A stretch of DNA of 34,909 bases from Actinomycetes bacterium (GTDB lineage Bacteria; Actinomycetota; Acidimicrobiia; Acidimicrobiales; Bog-793), in assembly GCA_021796455.1 (NCBI GenBank), contig JAKACA010000017.1, positions 1 to 34,909 on the forward strand. The letters are read 5' to 3'. The notes under the pieces were generated by a model. The model ran no database searches. It was not told where the DNA came from and worked only from the letters and a program-made list of their open reading frames with translations. Both the position numbers and the translations under genes were made by a program. Of this stretch, positions 7,762 to 15,336 are shown in pieces (the first letter of the stretch is position 1; every line of letters begins with the position of its first letter).

Positions 7762-8795
7762 GCTCGAACAAGCAGCACGCGGGCGCGGATTTCGGGCCCG
7801 CCGAGCCCGGCGCACGTCGAGCCGGGCCGAGCTCCGCGCCGCGCGCCGGGGAGCGCGCCGAGCTGATCCGGGCGCTCGCCGTCCTCGCGGAGATGCCGGG
7901 CGATCGCCATCGACGACTCGCGACGTCCCTTGGCCTGCCAGGCTCGCCGACCGCGAGCGGCCACACCGAGGCCCTCGTGCTCGGCGTCCACCCCTACGCC
8001 TCGGTCTACCTCGGCTCCGAGGGGATGCTTGGCGGCGAGACGGGCGACCGGGTCGCGGGGTTCTGGCGGGCCATCGGACTAGTGCCGCCGCCGGAGGCCG
8101 ACCACCTGAGCGCGCTGCTCGGGCTCTATGCCTCCCTGCTCGACGCCGAGCGCGAGGCGGAGAACGACCAGGGGCCCGAGGAGGCTCTCGTCGACTCTAA
8201 TCGCAGGCGGGCAGCTGCCGCGTCCCGTCGTGCCAGGGAGACCCTCCTAAGCGAGCATCTCCTGCCATGGATCCCACTGTTCTGCCGGGCCGTCGAGAAG
8301 GCAGGCGACGAGACTCACGCCGCCTGGGCAAAGCTCCTGCTCGAGGTGGTGCTCGACGAAGCCGCGGGATGTCCCGCTCCCATCGGGCTCTCCGCTCACC
8401 TCGAGGCTGCCCCAGGGCTTGACAGGGATCCCTCATCCCTCTCAGACCTCGTCGACCAAGCCTGCACGCCAGCTCGTACCGGCATCGTGCTCACGAGGCT
8501 CGACCTTGCAAGCGCGTCCCGTCGACTCGGCCTTGGGCTTCGCATCGGCGAGCGCCGTTACATGCTGAGATCTCTCCTCGAACAGGATCCGCCGGGCACG
8601 CTCGACTGGCTCGCTGCCGAGGCTCGCAGCTGGGCACAGTGGCTCGCCGGAACTGGGGAGCGTGCCGGCCCCTCCGCCAATTTCTGGGCCGGGCGCGCCA
8701 CAATGGCAGCAGCGCAATGGACAGCGGCCGCCGCCGAGGCACGAAGCGACAAGGCGAAGGGCACATCGGCTTTCAAAAAGGAGGGCACGACTTGA
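7758..8795 (+). CDS. TorD/DmsD-family molybdoenzyme chaperone
   Basis: A 345-residue all-helical protein resembling the TorD family of redox-enzyme maturation chaperones, which hold the apo-Mo subunit until cofactor insertion. The family pattern is seen in VHPYASVYLGSEGMLGG, VAGFWRAIGLVPPPEADHLSALLGLYASLL and the later SEHLLPWIPLFCRAVE. Typical members have about 200 residues; this one has an Ala/Arg-rich N-terminal extension of about 35 residues and a longer C-terminal helical region ending in a Lys-rich tail. ATG 7758 overlaps the catalytic-subunit stop by 4 bases, which supports dedicated service to that enzyme. The client lacks a Tat signal, so the role is presumably cofactor loading rather than export proofreading. 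Confidence 0.85.
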   Translation: MSSNKQHAGADFGPAEPGARRAGPSSAPRAGERAELIRALAVLAEMPGDRHRRLATSLGLPGSPTASGHTEALVLGVHPYASVYLGSEGMLGGETGDRVAGFWRAIGLVPPPEADHLSALLGLYASLLDAEREAENDQGPEEALVDSNRRRAAAASRRARETLLSEHLLPWIPLFCRAVEKAGDETHAAWAKLLLEVVLDEAAGCPAPIGLSAHLEAAPGLDRDPSSLSDLVDQACTPARTGIVLTRLDLASASRRLGLGLRIGERRYMLRSLLEQDPPGTLDWLAAEARSWAQWLAGTGERAGPSANFWAGRATMAAAQWTAAAAEARSDKAKGTSAFKKEGTT

Positions 8796-10180
8796 TCGAG
8801 GTCGTGACGATCGAAACGCCCGAGCTTGGCGATCGCAGCTACATTGTGCACGACGGATCCGAGGCCCTCGTCGTCGATCCGCAGCGCGACATCGACCGGT
8901 GCACCGAGGCCGCAGAGCGCCTCGGGGTGAAGATCACGGCAGTGGCCGAGTCCCATATCCACAACGACTACGTCTCGGGCGGCCTTGCCCTTGCCACGAT
9001 GGTCGGGGCCCGCTACGTCGTTGCCGCGGCAGACGAGGTGGGTTTCGAGAGAGTTGGGGTGCAGGACCATGACATCCTCACCGTCGCTTCGTTCACCGTG
9101 GAAGTGCTCTCGACCCCCGGACACACCCCGAACCACTGCTCCTACTTGATAAGAGAAGGCGATCACCCCGTCGCTCTGTGCACCGGTGGCTCGCTCCTCT
9201 ACGGCACCGTCGGGCGCACGGACCTGATTGGCGCGGACGTCACCGAGGAGCTGACGAGGGCGCAGTACCGCTCGGCGCAGCGCCTCGCCCAGCTGCCTGG
9301 GGACGTCGGTGTGTATCCGACGCATGGTTTCGGGAGCTTCTGCTCCTCGACCTCGACTTCCGGCTCGACTACGAGCACGATCGGGCAAGAGCGACAGATG
9401 AACCTCGCGCTCACGATTGACGACGAGGACACCTTCGTAAAAACCCTCCTTGCAGGCCTGACCGCCTATCCCCGCTATTACGTGCACATGGGGGCCGAGA
9501 ACCGCCGCGGGGCCGCCCCTGTGGACCTCTCTCCCCCCGAGCCTGTCGATACTGATGAGCTGCGGCGGCGGATCGAGGCCGGAGAGTGGGTCGTCGACCT
9601 GCGTGCCCGGCGTGCATTCGCGAGAGGCCACATCTCCGGGACGATCGGGATCGAGCTCGGGGATCTGTTCTCGACTTACCTGGGCTGGCTCATCCCCTGG
9701 GGCACGCCGGTGACGCTGCTTGGAGAGACCCCGGATGCTGTAGCCAAAGCCCAGCGCGATCTCGTCAGGATCGGGATCGACCGCCCTGCCGGTTCCGCCG
9801 TCGGCGCAATCGACAAGCTCGCCGGGGGCTCGCCGCTCCGCTCCTACCCCTGCATCGACTTCGAGACCCTCGTGCGCGAACGCAGCACGCACCCTGACCT
9901 GTTGATCGTTGATGTACGCCGCGACGACGAGCGCCTCGATGCGCACCTGCCGAGCAGCATCCATATCCCCCTCCAGAACCTCGAAGAGCGCATGGACGAG
10001 ATCCCGCCCGATCGGGGTACGCTCTTCGTCCACTGCGCCGCTGGCTTCAGGGCCTCGCTTGCAGCCAGCCTGCTGGATCGGGCGGGCTACGAGGTCGTGC
10101 TCGTGGACGACGACTTCGCGGTCGCGCTCACGGCCGGGCCCGAGCTCCGGCGGGGCCGTGTCGCCAATAGGGAGCAGTGA
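8792..10180 (+). CDS. ETHE1-like persulfide dioxygenase with two rhodanese domains
   Basis: A 462-residue metallo-beta-lactamase-fold protein followed by tandem rhodanese domains. The MBL part (1-235) has the iron motif SHIHNDY, TPGHTPNHCSY and PTHGFGSFC, as in persulfide dioxygenases that oxidise glutathione- or thiol-persulfide to sulfite. The sixth position of HxHxDH is Tyr; Phe or Tyr there is common in this rhodanese-fused subgroup. The first rhodanese domain (about 250-345) lacks a catalytic Cys. The second (about 360-455) has the active loop VHCAAGFRA. TTG 8792 is chosen because AAAGGAGG at 8777-8784 lies 7 bases upstream and it overlaps the chaperone stop as TTGA. As last gene of the coupled operon it likely supplies or handles the sulfur substrate of the Mo enzyme. 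Confidence 0.92.
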   Translation: MIEVVTIETPELGDRSYIVHDGSEALVVDPQRDIDRCTEAAERLGVKITAVAESHIHNDYVSGGLALATMVGARYVVAAADEVGFERVGVQDHDILTVASFTVEVLSTPGHTPNHCSYLIREGDHPVALCTGGSLLYGTVGRTDLIGADVTEELTRAQYRSAQRLAQLPGDVGVYPTHGFGSFCSSTSTSGSTTSTIGQERQMNLALTIDDEDTFVKTLLAGLTAYPRYYVHMGAENRRGAAPVDLSPPEPVDTDELRRRIEAGEWVVDLRARRAFARGHISGTIGIELGDLFSTYLGWLIPWGTPVTLLGETPDAVAKAQRDLVRIGIDRPAGSAVGAIDKLAGGSPLRSYPCIDFETLVRERSTHPDLLIVDVRRDDERLDAHLPSSIHIPLQNLEERMDEIPPDRGTLFVHCAAGFRASLAASLLDRAGYEVVLVDDDFAVALTAGPELRRGRVANREQ

Positions 10181-10270
10181 CCGCGACGGAGCACGGAGCA
10201 GGGAGCACGACGCACGGATCTCGCAGAACCAGTCGGTGACGACGGCCAAGGACGGCCAAGGGGGAACGTA

Positions 10271-10810
10271 ATGACGCTTTACGACGTTGACCCGGTGCGC
10301 TCGAGCGTGAACGTGAGCGGAAAGTCGAGCCTGCACCCGATGCACGGGACGGCAAGGAGCGCCTGCTTGTCCGGCACGATCGAGGCCACGGTCGCGGCTG
10401 GGGCCGTCGACCTCAGCTGCCCGACGAGAGGGCGAGTCGAATTCCCCGTCGCGCAGCTGAGCTTCGGCAACAGTCTCTACGACAGGGAGCTGCCGAAGCG
10501 GCTCGATACCCGGCGGTATCCACTCATCGTCGTCGAGCTCACAGCGGCCGCCGGTGCGGGCGAGAGCCGGATGCGCCTCGATCTCGACCTCACGTTCCAC
10601 GGTGTCACACGGCACTTCAGCGAGGACGTGTCCGTCGTCGTCGGCGGCGGCGGCGGCGGCAGCCACGGTGACAGCGGCACTCTCGTCATATCCGGCCGGC
10701 ATTCCTTCGACGTGCGGGACTTCGACGTGCAACCCCCGAAGATACTCGGGCTGTCCGTGAAGCCCGACTTCGATGTCGAAGTGGAGCTCGTAGCCAGAGC
10801 GCAGGCATGA
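10271..10810 (+). CDS. YceI-family lipocalin-like protein
   Basis: A 179-residue YceI-like beta-barrel protein. Characterised relatives bind polyprenyl chains or amphiphiles in a lipocalin-like fold. The family pattern is visible: YDVDPVRSSVNVSGKSSLHP at the N terminus, VEFPVAQLSFGNSLYDRELPKRLD in the middle and a C-terminal FDVRDFDVQPPKILGLSVKPD strand pair. There is no signal peptide, unlike E. coli YceI, so it should be cytoplasmic. A Gly7 run near residues 125-131 fills a loop. AGGGGGAA precedes ATG 10271. It is 90 bases after the dioxygenase, separated by short direct repeats (gacggccaag twice near 10239-10260), and may belong to the sulfur operon. It is convergent with the Crp-type gene at 18 bases. 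Confidence 0.88.
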   Translation: MTLYDVDPVRSSVNVSGKSSLHPMHGTARSACLSGTIEATVAAGAVDLSCPTRGRVEFPVAQLSFGNSLYDRELPKRLDTRRYPLIVVELTAAAGAGESRMRLDLDLTFHGVTRHFSEDVSVVVGGGGGGSHGDSGTLVISGRHSFDVRDFDVQPPKILGLSVKPDFDVEVELVARAQA

Positions 10811-10828
10811 CCACCGGGGGCGTTGCCG

Positions 10829-11506
10829 CTATCCCATGCGCGCGCGCCTTTGGATCGCCGCGACGTCATGCAAGGTGAGGGTCCGCCCTTCGATTGTCAG
10901 CCATCCAAGGCTGCGCAACTGCCGGAAACCCTTCACGACAGCCTCCCGCGACATACCTGACCACGCTGCTAGCTCTCCCTGGTGGAACGGAGCGGTCACC
11001 TCGGTCAGGTCTGCTTGCTCTTGCCCGTAACGGTTCGCGAGCTCGACGAGCGTCGCACACAGGCGGGCAAGGGTATCCATCGTCCCGAACTCCAGCTGGC
11101 GGATCGACGCATCGCGCAAACGTGCCGCTACCAAGCGCAACAGCTCGGTGGCAAGCCTTGGGTGCTCCTCGAGCAACTCGTTGAACTCTTCATGAGTCGT
11201 GACTTCGACCTCCACCGGCTCGAGGGCGACCACCGTCGCAGAGCGCGGCGCCCCGTCGACCGCGCTCAACTCACCGAGGAGCGCGCCCTCGTCCAAGACT
11301 GCAAGGATCACCTCTCGCCCCGCGCGCCTAGAGCACACCTTGACCCGACCGGTCCGGACGACGAAGACCTCGTCAGCGGCATCACCCTCGCGAAAAAGCG
11401 TCGCCCCGCGCTCGTAGCTCCTCCGCCGGCTCCGACGCTCGAGGCTTGAGGCCTCGGCGTCGGTCAGCCGGGAAAGAAAGCTGCGACTGTCCGCTCCAGC
11501 CGGCAC
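10829..11506 (-). CDS. Crp/Fnr-family transcriptional regulator
   Basis: A 225-residue regulator with an N-terminal cyclic-nucleotide-binding jelly roll (about residues 15-125) and a C-terminal winged helix (about 165-220: GELAAWSGMSREAVVKGFRQLRSLGW, split by a short gap from the dimer helix). The phosphate-binding cassette GELSAVDGAPRSATV has the Glu and Arg-Ser expected for cNMP binding. There is no Cys cluster of Fnr type, so cAMP or cGMP sensing, or ligand-free action, is likelier than oxygen sensing. The start is GTG 11506 with only a weak ribosome-binding site. It follows the double-glycine peptide gene by 82 bases on the same strand, and the exporter upstream also carries cNMP-binding domains. 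Confidence 0.92.
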   Translation of the reverse strand: MPAGADSRSFLSRLTDAEASSLERRSRRRSYERGATLFREGDAADEVFVVRTGRVKVCSRRAGREVILAVLDEGALLGELSAVDGAPRSATVVALEPVEVEVTTHEEFNELLEEHPRLATELLRLVAARLRDASIRQLEFGTMDTLARLCATLVELANRYGQEQADLTEVTAPFHQGELAAWSGMSREAVVKGFRQLRSLGWLTIEGRTLTLHDVAAIQRRARMG

Positions 11507-11588
11507 CTGGATCCCGCAACCATCACCTAGCGAAAAGTGAACTCAGTGCGCTTATTGAGGACTGTCCGCTCCGACTCGCTCCTCACCC

Positions 11589-11768
11589 TCAGCGACCACT
11601 CCCCCAAGCGTTTCCGGTCCCTTCGCGCTTTGCGATGTCGCGCCGCAACTCACGCTTCTCGATCATCGCGAAGCCACCGGCCACCTGCGAAGCGGTCTCG
11701 TCGTCGACGGCGAGGTCGCCGTCGAGCTCTGTCTCGTCAAGGCCTGTCTCGATGTTCTCTTTGGTCAT
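11589..11768 (-). CDS. Double-glycine leader precursor peptide, 59 aa (putative bacteriocin or signal)
   Basis: A 59-residue peptide not previously obvious because of its size. The leader is acidic and ends ELDGDLAVDDETASQVAGG at Gly31-Gly32. It matches the double-glycine pattern read by C39 peptidases: Val at -12, Glu at -9, Ala at -7, Val at -4 and GG at -2/-1. Cleavage would release a 27-residue basic core that begins FAMIEKRELRRDIAKRE and ends GNAWGSGR. The core has no Cys, and no lanthipeptide, YcaO or radical-SAM enzyme is nearby, so an unmodified peptide is likely. ATG 11768 has a strong GGAGGAGGAG ribosome-binding site. It lies downstream of a C39-peptidase exporter and a PpiC-like protein on the same strand. 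Bioactivity is inference. Confidence 0.8.
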   Translation of the reverse strand: MTKENIETGLDETELDGDLAVDDETASQVAGGFAMIEKRELRRDIAKREGTGNAWGSGR

Positions 11769-11812
11769 CTCGTTCTCCTCCTCCGTGGTCCCGTTTCCTG
11801 CGGACTGTGCTC

Positions 11813-11841
11813 ATAGTAAAGATGGAGCGACCGCTTGCGAA
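11813..11841 (-). promoter_or_regulatory. Candidate promoter for the double-glycine peptide gene
   Basis: On the minus strand TTCGCA (11841-11836) and TACTAT (11818-11813) are separated by 17 bases, giving a sigma70-like -35/-10 pair with four matches in each box. The predicted start lies about 35 bases upstream of ATG 11768. It suggests the peptide is transcribed independently of the exporter, a usual arrangement where peptide must outnumber transporter. Confidence 0.35.
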
Positions 11842-11892
11842 GCCCCCAACACTGAGTACGTGTACCACCTCCGGGAGCTGCCGCCCCGTCAG

Positions 11893-11971
11893 GCCGGCGG
11901 GCGGGGGCGGCCGGACGGGCGAGCCGGCGAGCCGGACGGGCGAGCCGGCGGGCGGGGGCGGCCGGACGGGC
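11893..11971. repeat. GC-rich direct repeat block
   Basis: A 28-base unit starting gccggcgggcgggggcggcc occurs exactly twice (11893-11920 and 11944-11971), with shorter gccggacgggcgagccggc pieces between. The block is almost all G and C on the plus strand (C-rich on the other), within the 400-base space (11769-12168) between exporter and peptide genes. No gene is supported there: apparent Pro-rich translations are artefacts of the repeats. It could form stable structure in a read-through transcript and so attenuate it. Confidence 0.85.
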
Positions 11972-12026
11972 TGAGCCCCGGAGAAAGCCAACTGTGTGCC
12001 GAGAGTACCCGGACACCCCCCTCCCC

Positions 12027-12184
12027 GGTCACCTGAGGCACAAGGTTGCTCGCACAACTATCCAGGCACCGGCGATTCGGTCACTTGAGGCACGAGGTTG
12101 CCCGCACAACTATCCAGGCACCGGCGATCCGGTCACTTTGGGCACGAGGTTGCCAGAACGGCTACGCATCAGACATCGGCGATC
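12027..12184. repeat. 52-bp tandem repeat, three copies, at exporter 3' end
   Basis: Two close copies (12027-12078 and 12079-12130) and a third diverged copy from 12131 that runs into the last codons of the exporter. Shared blocks are ggtcac-ytgaggcacraggttgc, gcacaactatccaggcaccgg and cggcgat-yc. Each copy contains short self-complementary pieces (gttg...caac and accgg-cgat-ccggt) and stops in several frames, so it is non-coding. It may be an array of regulatory or structured elements, or a relic of serial duplication of the gene end. Confidence 0.88.
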
Positions 12185-15100
12185 CCGAGCTGCTGGCTGT
12201 ACAGGTAGAAATAGACGCCTTGGCGGGCGAGGAGCTCGTCGTGGGTGCCCTTCTCCACGAGCCGGCCCTTGTCGAGCACGACGATGACGTCGGCGTTGCG
12301 GATGGTGCTGAGGCGGTGAGCGACGACAAAGGCTGTGCGACCCTCCAGAAGCCTGTCGATGTTGGCCTTCACTTTTGCCTCCGACTCGGTGTCGAGCGAG
12401 CTCGTGGCCTCGTCGAACAGCAACACGGGCGGCCGGCGGTACAGCGCCCTCGCGATCGCGAGACGTTGTGCCTGGCCTCCCGAAAGTGGCAGTCCACGGT
12501 CTCCGACCGTGGTCTCGTACCCAAGCGGCAACCGCTCGACCAGCTCGACCAGATCGGCTATCTCCGCTGCCGCGCGTACCGCATCGAGATCGACCTCGGT
12601 CTCGCCGAGTGCGATGTTCTCAGCAATCGAGGCGGCAAAGACATAAGGCGCCTGCAGCACGAAACCCACCTGGCGCCTCAGCTCCCCGTACCGCAACGAC
12701 GTCGACTCGGTGCGGTCGTAGAAGATGGAGCCCGAGCTCGGCTCGATCAACCCGGCGAGCAGGCGCAACAGCGTGGTCTTCCCCGATCCAGACCGCCCGA
12801 CCACGGCGACCGTCGTGCCCGGCGCGACGTCCAGGTCGACGTCTGCCAGGATCGGCTCGTCGACGCCGGGAGGGCTGTAGGACACGTGGCGGAGCTGCAC
12901 ACGACCTTCGAGCGTCGGCACAGGCTCGAGCCCTGAGGTATCGGAGCCCTGCTCCGGCTCTTGGTCCAACACGTCGGCAATGCGGTTCAAGAGCACGGCC
13001 GATACCTGCACGTCGTCCCAAGCGTCGAGCAGCAGGACGAGCGGGCCGGTGATCATGAGCACGAGGACGGTGAATGCGACATAGCCGCCAACACTAAGAG
13101 CACCGACGTGCGCGAGAAGAGCGCCGAGAAAGACGAATAGCCCGTAAGTGAGAAGGGAGATGAGCTGGACGATCGATCCGTACCCTGCGACAACCCGGTA
13201 CGAAGTCGCGGTACGGCCCATCAATTCGCCAAAGGCACGGCGCAGCCGCCGACGCAGGCCGGCTTCGGTGCCGGTCGACTTGACCGTTTCGATGCCCTTC
13301 AACAGGTCGATCTGATCAGCCGAGTACCGGCCGAAGCTCTCCTCGATGCTGGCATAAAGTGGGCGCAAACGCCGCGTCGAGTACCTCATCGCCATCAAGT
13401 AGACCGGGATGACAGCGAGGAATACGAGGGTCAGGACCCACGACAGGGCAAACAGAATGCCTACCCCCACGATTACCTGGGCCGCTGCCGACAGGCTCTG
13501 GATACCCTGCTGCACCACGACACGGCGCACTTCTCGCACTCCCATGAGGCGCCGCTCGATGTCGCCTACCCGGCGGCTGACGAAATAGGACATGGGCAGG
13601 CCGAGCAGGCGCTCGGTCATGAAGTCGAGCGTGTCACTGTCGAAGCTGACAGTTGCACCTACGAGCACCAGGCGCTGGAAGAGGGACGCGGCCGTCCCGG
13701 CAACAACGAGCCCGAGGATGCCGAGGCCGAGCAGGTCGATGGCCGAAGCGGAGCCCCGCGTCACCACGTCGTTCACGATTGCCTGGACGACGAGAGGCAG
13801 CGCCACTTCGCCCGCGGCGCCACCAAGGGCAAGCAGGAGAGCGACCGACAGCGCCCGCCGGTGCGCAAGCAGGAAAGGACGCAGCCAGCCCAGGTTCGGA
13901 GCGCTCTTCGGGAGATCGACCACGGCTCCGGTCGGGGTGACTTGCGCGCAGTACCCGTCCCAGTGGCTGACGAGCTCGCTCCGGGTGATCCGCACGACGC
14001 CGACGGCGGGGTCCGCTATCTCCGCACCGTGGGCGTCGAGACGAACGAGCACGACCCAGTGCCTCTTGTCCCAGTGGATGATCGCCGGGAGCTTGAGGTC
14101 CTCCAGGCGGTCCCGCGACGCCTTGAGCGCGGCGACGTCCAGTCCGATCCGCGCGCCGGCGCTCGCTAGTCCGCGGAGCGTCGTCCCCGCCACGCTCGTC
14201 CCTGCCACGTCGCGTAGCCACGAGGTCGAGACGTCGATCCCGTACCACTTCCCGATCATCGAGAGGCAGGCGACGCCGCAGTCCATCTCGTCGAGCTGGT
14301 GCACGAAGACGAACCGCTTGCGGCGCGAGGCCCTCGTCCGCGATGGCGCTGCGACAGCCTTCGCGGCCGGCTCCTCGGCCGGTGCCTCCTCGGCTTGTGC
14401 CACGTCGACGCGACCTGGCAGGATCTCCTCGCTAAAGTCAAGCGGCACACGGGCCTGGCTGCGAAAGTCCCGACCACGTGCCATCTCCTCGATTCGGTCG
14501 CCGAAGCCAGGAAAGCTGCGCGCCAACTCGTCGAAACCCGCCTTGTCGAGGGTTAGCAGCCTGGAGTCGCCAAGGGCGCGGACAGTCGCCACCCGAGCCT
14601 CCCCGGTCACGAGCGAACGCTCCCCGAATATGTCGCCCGTCCGCAGAAACCCGACCGCGTGCTTCTCGGATCCTTCCTGCCGGCTCGCCTCGAGGCGGCC
14701 GTCCTCGACGAAGTACATCGACCCACCCGGCGCACCCTCAGCTACGACGATCTCCCCCTTGGCCACCGCTACCGGCTTGAGGAGCCGGAACATCGCCGTC
14801 GCCGCCTGGAGCGACACCTCCTCGAATGCGGCATGGGTGCGGAGAAACCGATGGAGGCTCTGTACCCGTGCCTGGTCGCCGAACGCTCCCCTGACACCAG
14901 GATGCAGCTCCAAAAGCGAGTCGAAGACGAGCCGGTCGAGCCAGAGGGCGCGAACGGGCTGGGAGGCGCGCACTGTCGCGCTCCTGGTCGAGCCGTCGAG
15001 GAGAGATGTCTCGCCGAACCACTCTCCTGGACCGAGGCGCGCGATGGTCACCTCCTCGCCCTCGTGATCCACGAGAACCCGGACTGTGCCCTCTACGACC

Positions 15101-15336
15101 AGGTACATGCCGTCGGGCTGGTCTCCGGCAGAGAACACCGTTTCCCCGAACTCGAACGAGCGGGGCCGAAAGAGCCGGACGACCAGTGCCTCCAGAGCCG
15201 GGGGCAGGCTCGCGAGAAACGGCAGCGCTCTCAGCATCGCCTGCTCATCGCGCTCCCCGACCGGAGCGCCACTGGCACCGTCGCGGCCGCCAGTGCGCTC
15301 CATAGCCCCGGTGTCTTCTCCCAGGTCTGCGCTCAA
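12169..15336 (-). CDS. Peptidase-containing ABC exporter with two cNMP-binding domains (C39)
   Basis: A 1055-residue protein that would cleave double-glycine leaders and export the cores. Order of domains: cNMP-binding 1 (about 35-150; FGETSLLDGSTRSATV), cNMP-binding 2 (about 160-285; FGERSLVTGEARVATV), Ala/Glu-rich linker, C39 peptidase (340-470) with full triad Cys353 (DEMDCGVACLSMIG), His426 (KRHWVVL) and Asp442 (DPAVG), a six-helix exporter membrane domain (about 485-780), and an ATPase domain with Walker A GRSGSGKTT at 847-855, LSGGQ at 951-955, Walker B LLFDEATSS and His1007. Bacteriocin exporters such as LagD-type have only the C39-ABC part; cyanobacterial HetC-like proteins carry a cNMP-type domain. 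Start is TTG 15336, overlapping the PpiC-like stop as TTGA. Confidence 0.94.
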   Translation of the reverse strand: MSADLGEDTGAMERTGGRDGASGAPVGERDEQAMLRALPFLASLPPALEALVVRLFRPRSFEFGETVFSAGDQPDGMYLVVEGTVRVLVDHEGEEVTIARLGPGEWFGETSLLDGSTRSATVRASQPVRALWLDRLVFDSLLELHPGVRGAFGDQARVQSLHRFLRTHAAFEEVSLQAATAMFRLLKPVAVAKGEIVVAEGAPGGSMYFVEDGRLEASRQEGSEKHAVGFLRTGDIFGERSLVTGEARVATVRALGDSRLLTLDKAGFDELARSFPGFGDRIEEMARGRDFRSQARVPLDFSEEILPGRVDVAQAEEAPAEEPAAKAVAAPSRTRASRRKRFVFVHQLDEMDCGVACLSMIGKWYGIDVSTSWLRDVAGTSVAGTTLRGLASAGARIGLDVAALKASRDRLEDLKLPAIIHWDKRHWVVLVRLDAHGAEIADPAVGVVRITRSELVSHWDGYCAQVTPTGAVVDLPKSAPNLGWLRPFLLAHRRALSVALLLALGGAAGEVALPLVVQAIVNDVVTRGSASAIDLLGLGILGLVVAGTAASLFQRLVLVGATVSFDSDTLDFMTERLLGLPMSYFVSRRVGDIERRLMGVREVRRVVVQQGIQSLSAAAQVIVGVGILFALSWVLTLVFLAVIPVYLMAMRYSTRRLRPLYASIEESFGRYSADQIDLLKGIETVKSTGTEAGLRRRLRRAFGELMGRTATSYRVVAGYGSIVQLISLLTYGLFVFLGALLAHVGALSVGGYVAFTVLVLMITGPLVLLLDAWDDVQVSAVLLNRIADVLDQEPEQGSDTSGLEPVPTLEGRVQLRHVSYSPPGVDEPILADVDLDVAPGTTVAVVGRSGSGKTTLLRLLAGLIEPSSGSIFYDRTESTSLRYGELRRQVGFVLQAPYVFAASIAENIALGETEVDLDAVRAAAEIADLVELVERLPLGYETTVGDRGLPLSGGQAQRLAIARALYRRPPVLLFDEATSSLDTESEAKVKANIDRLLEGRTAFVVAHRLSTIRNADVIVVLDKGRLVEKGTHDELLARQGVYFYLYSQQLGIADV

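Noticed and set aside
8558-10732. Long open frame on the minus strand opposite the dioxygenase and YceI genes
   Set aside because: It is the shadow of high-GC coding sequence; its translation has no domain pattern and it lies fully antisense to well-supported genes.
11737-12057. 106-codon Pro-rich minus-strand frame between exporter and peptide gene
   Set aside because: Its repeats come from the GC-rich DNA block; it overlaps the peptide promoter and ribosome-binding site and has no start signal.
13592-15067. Long plus-strand open frame inside the exporter gene
   Set aside because: Ser/Arg-rich translation with no family features, antisense to a protein with complete ABC and C39 motifs.
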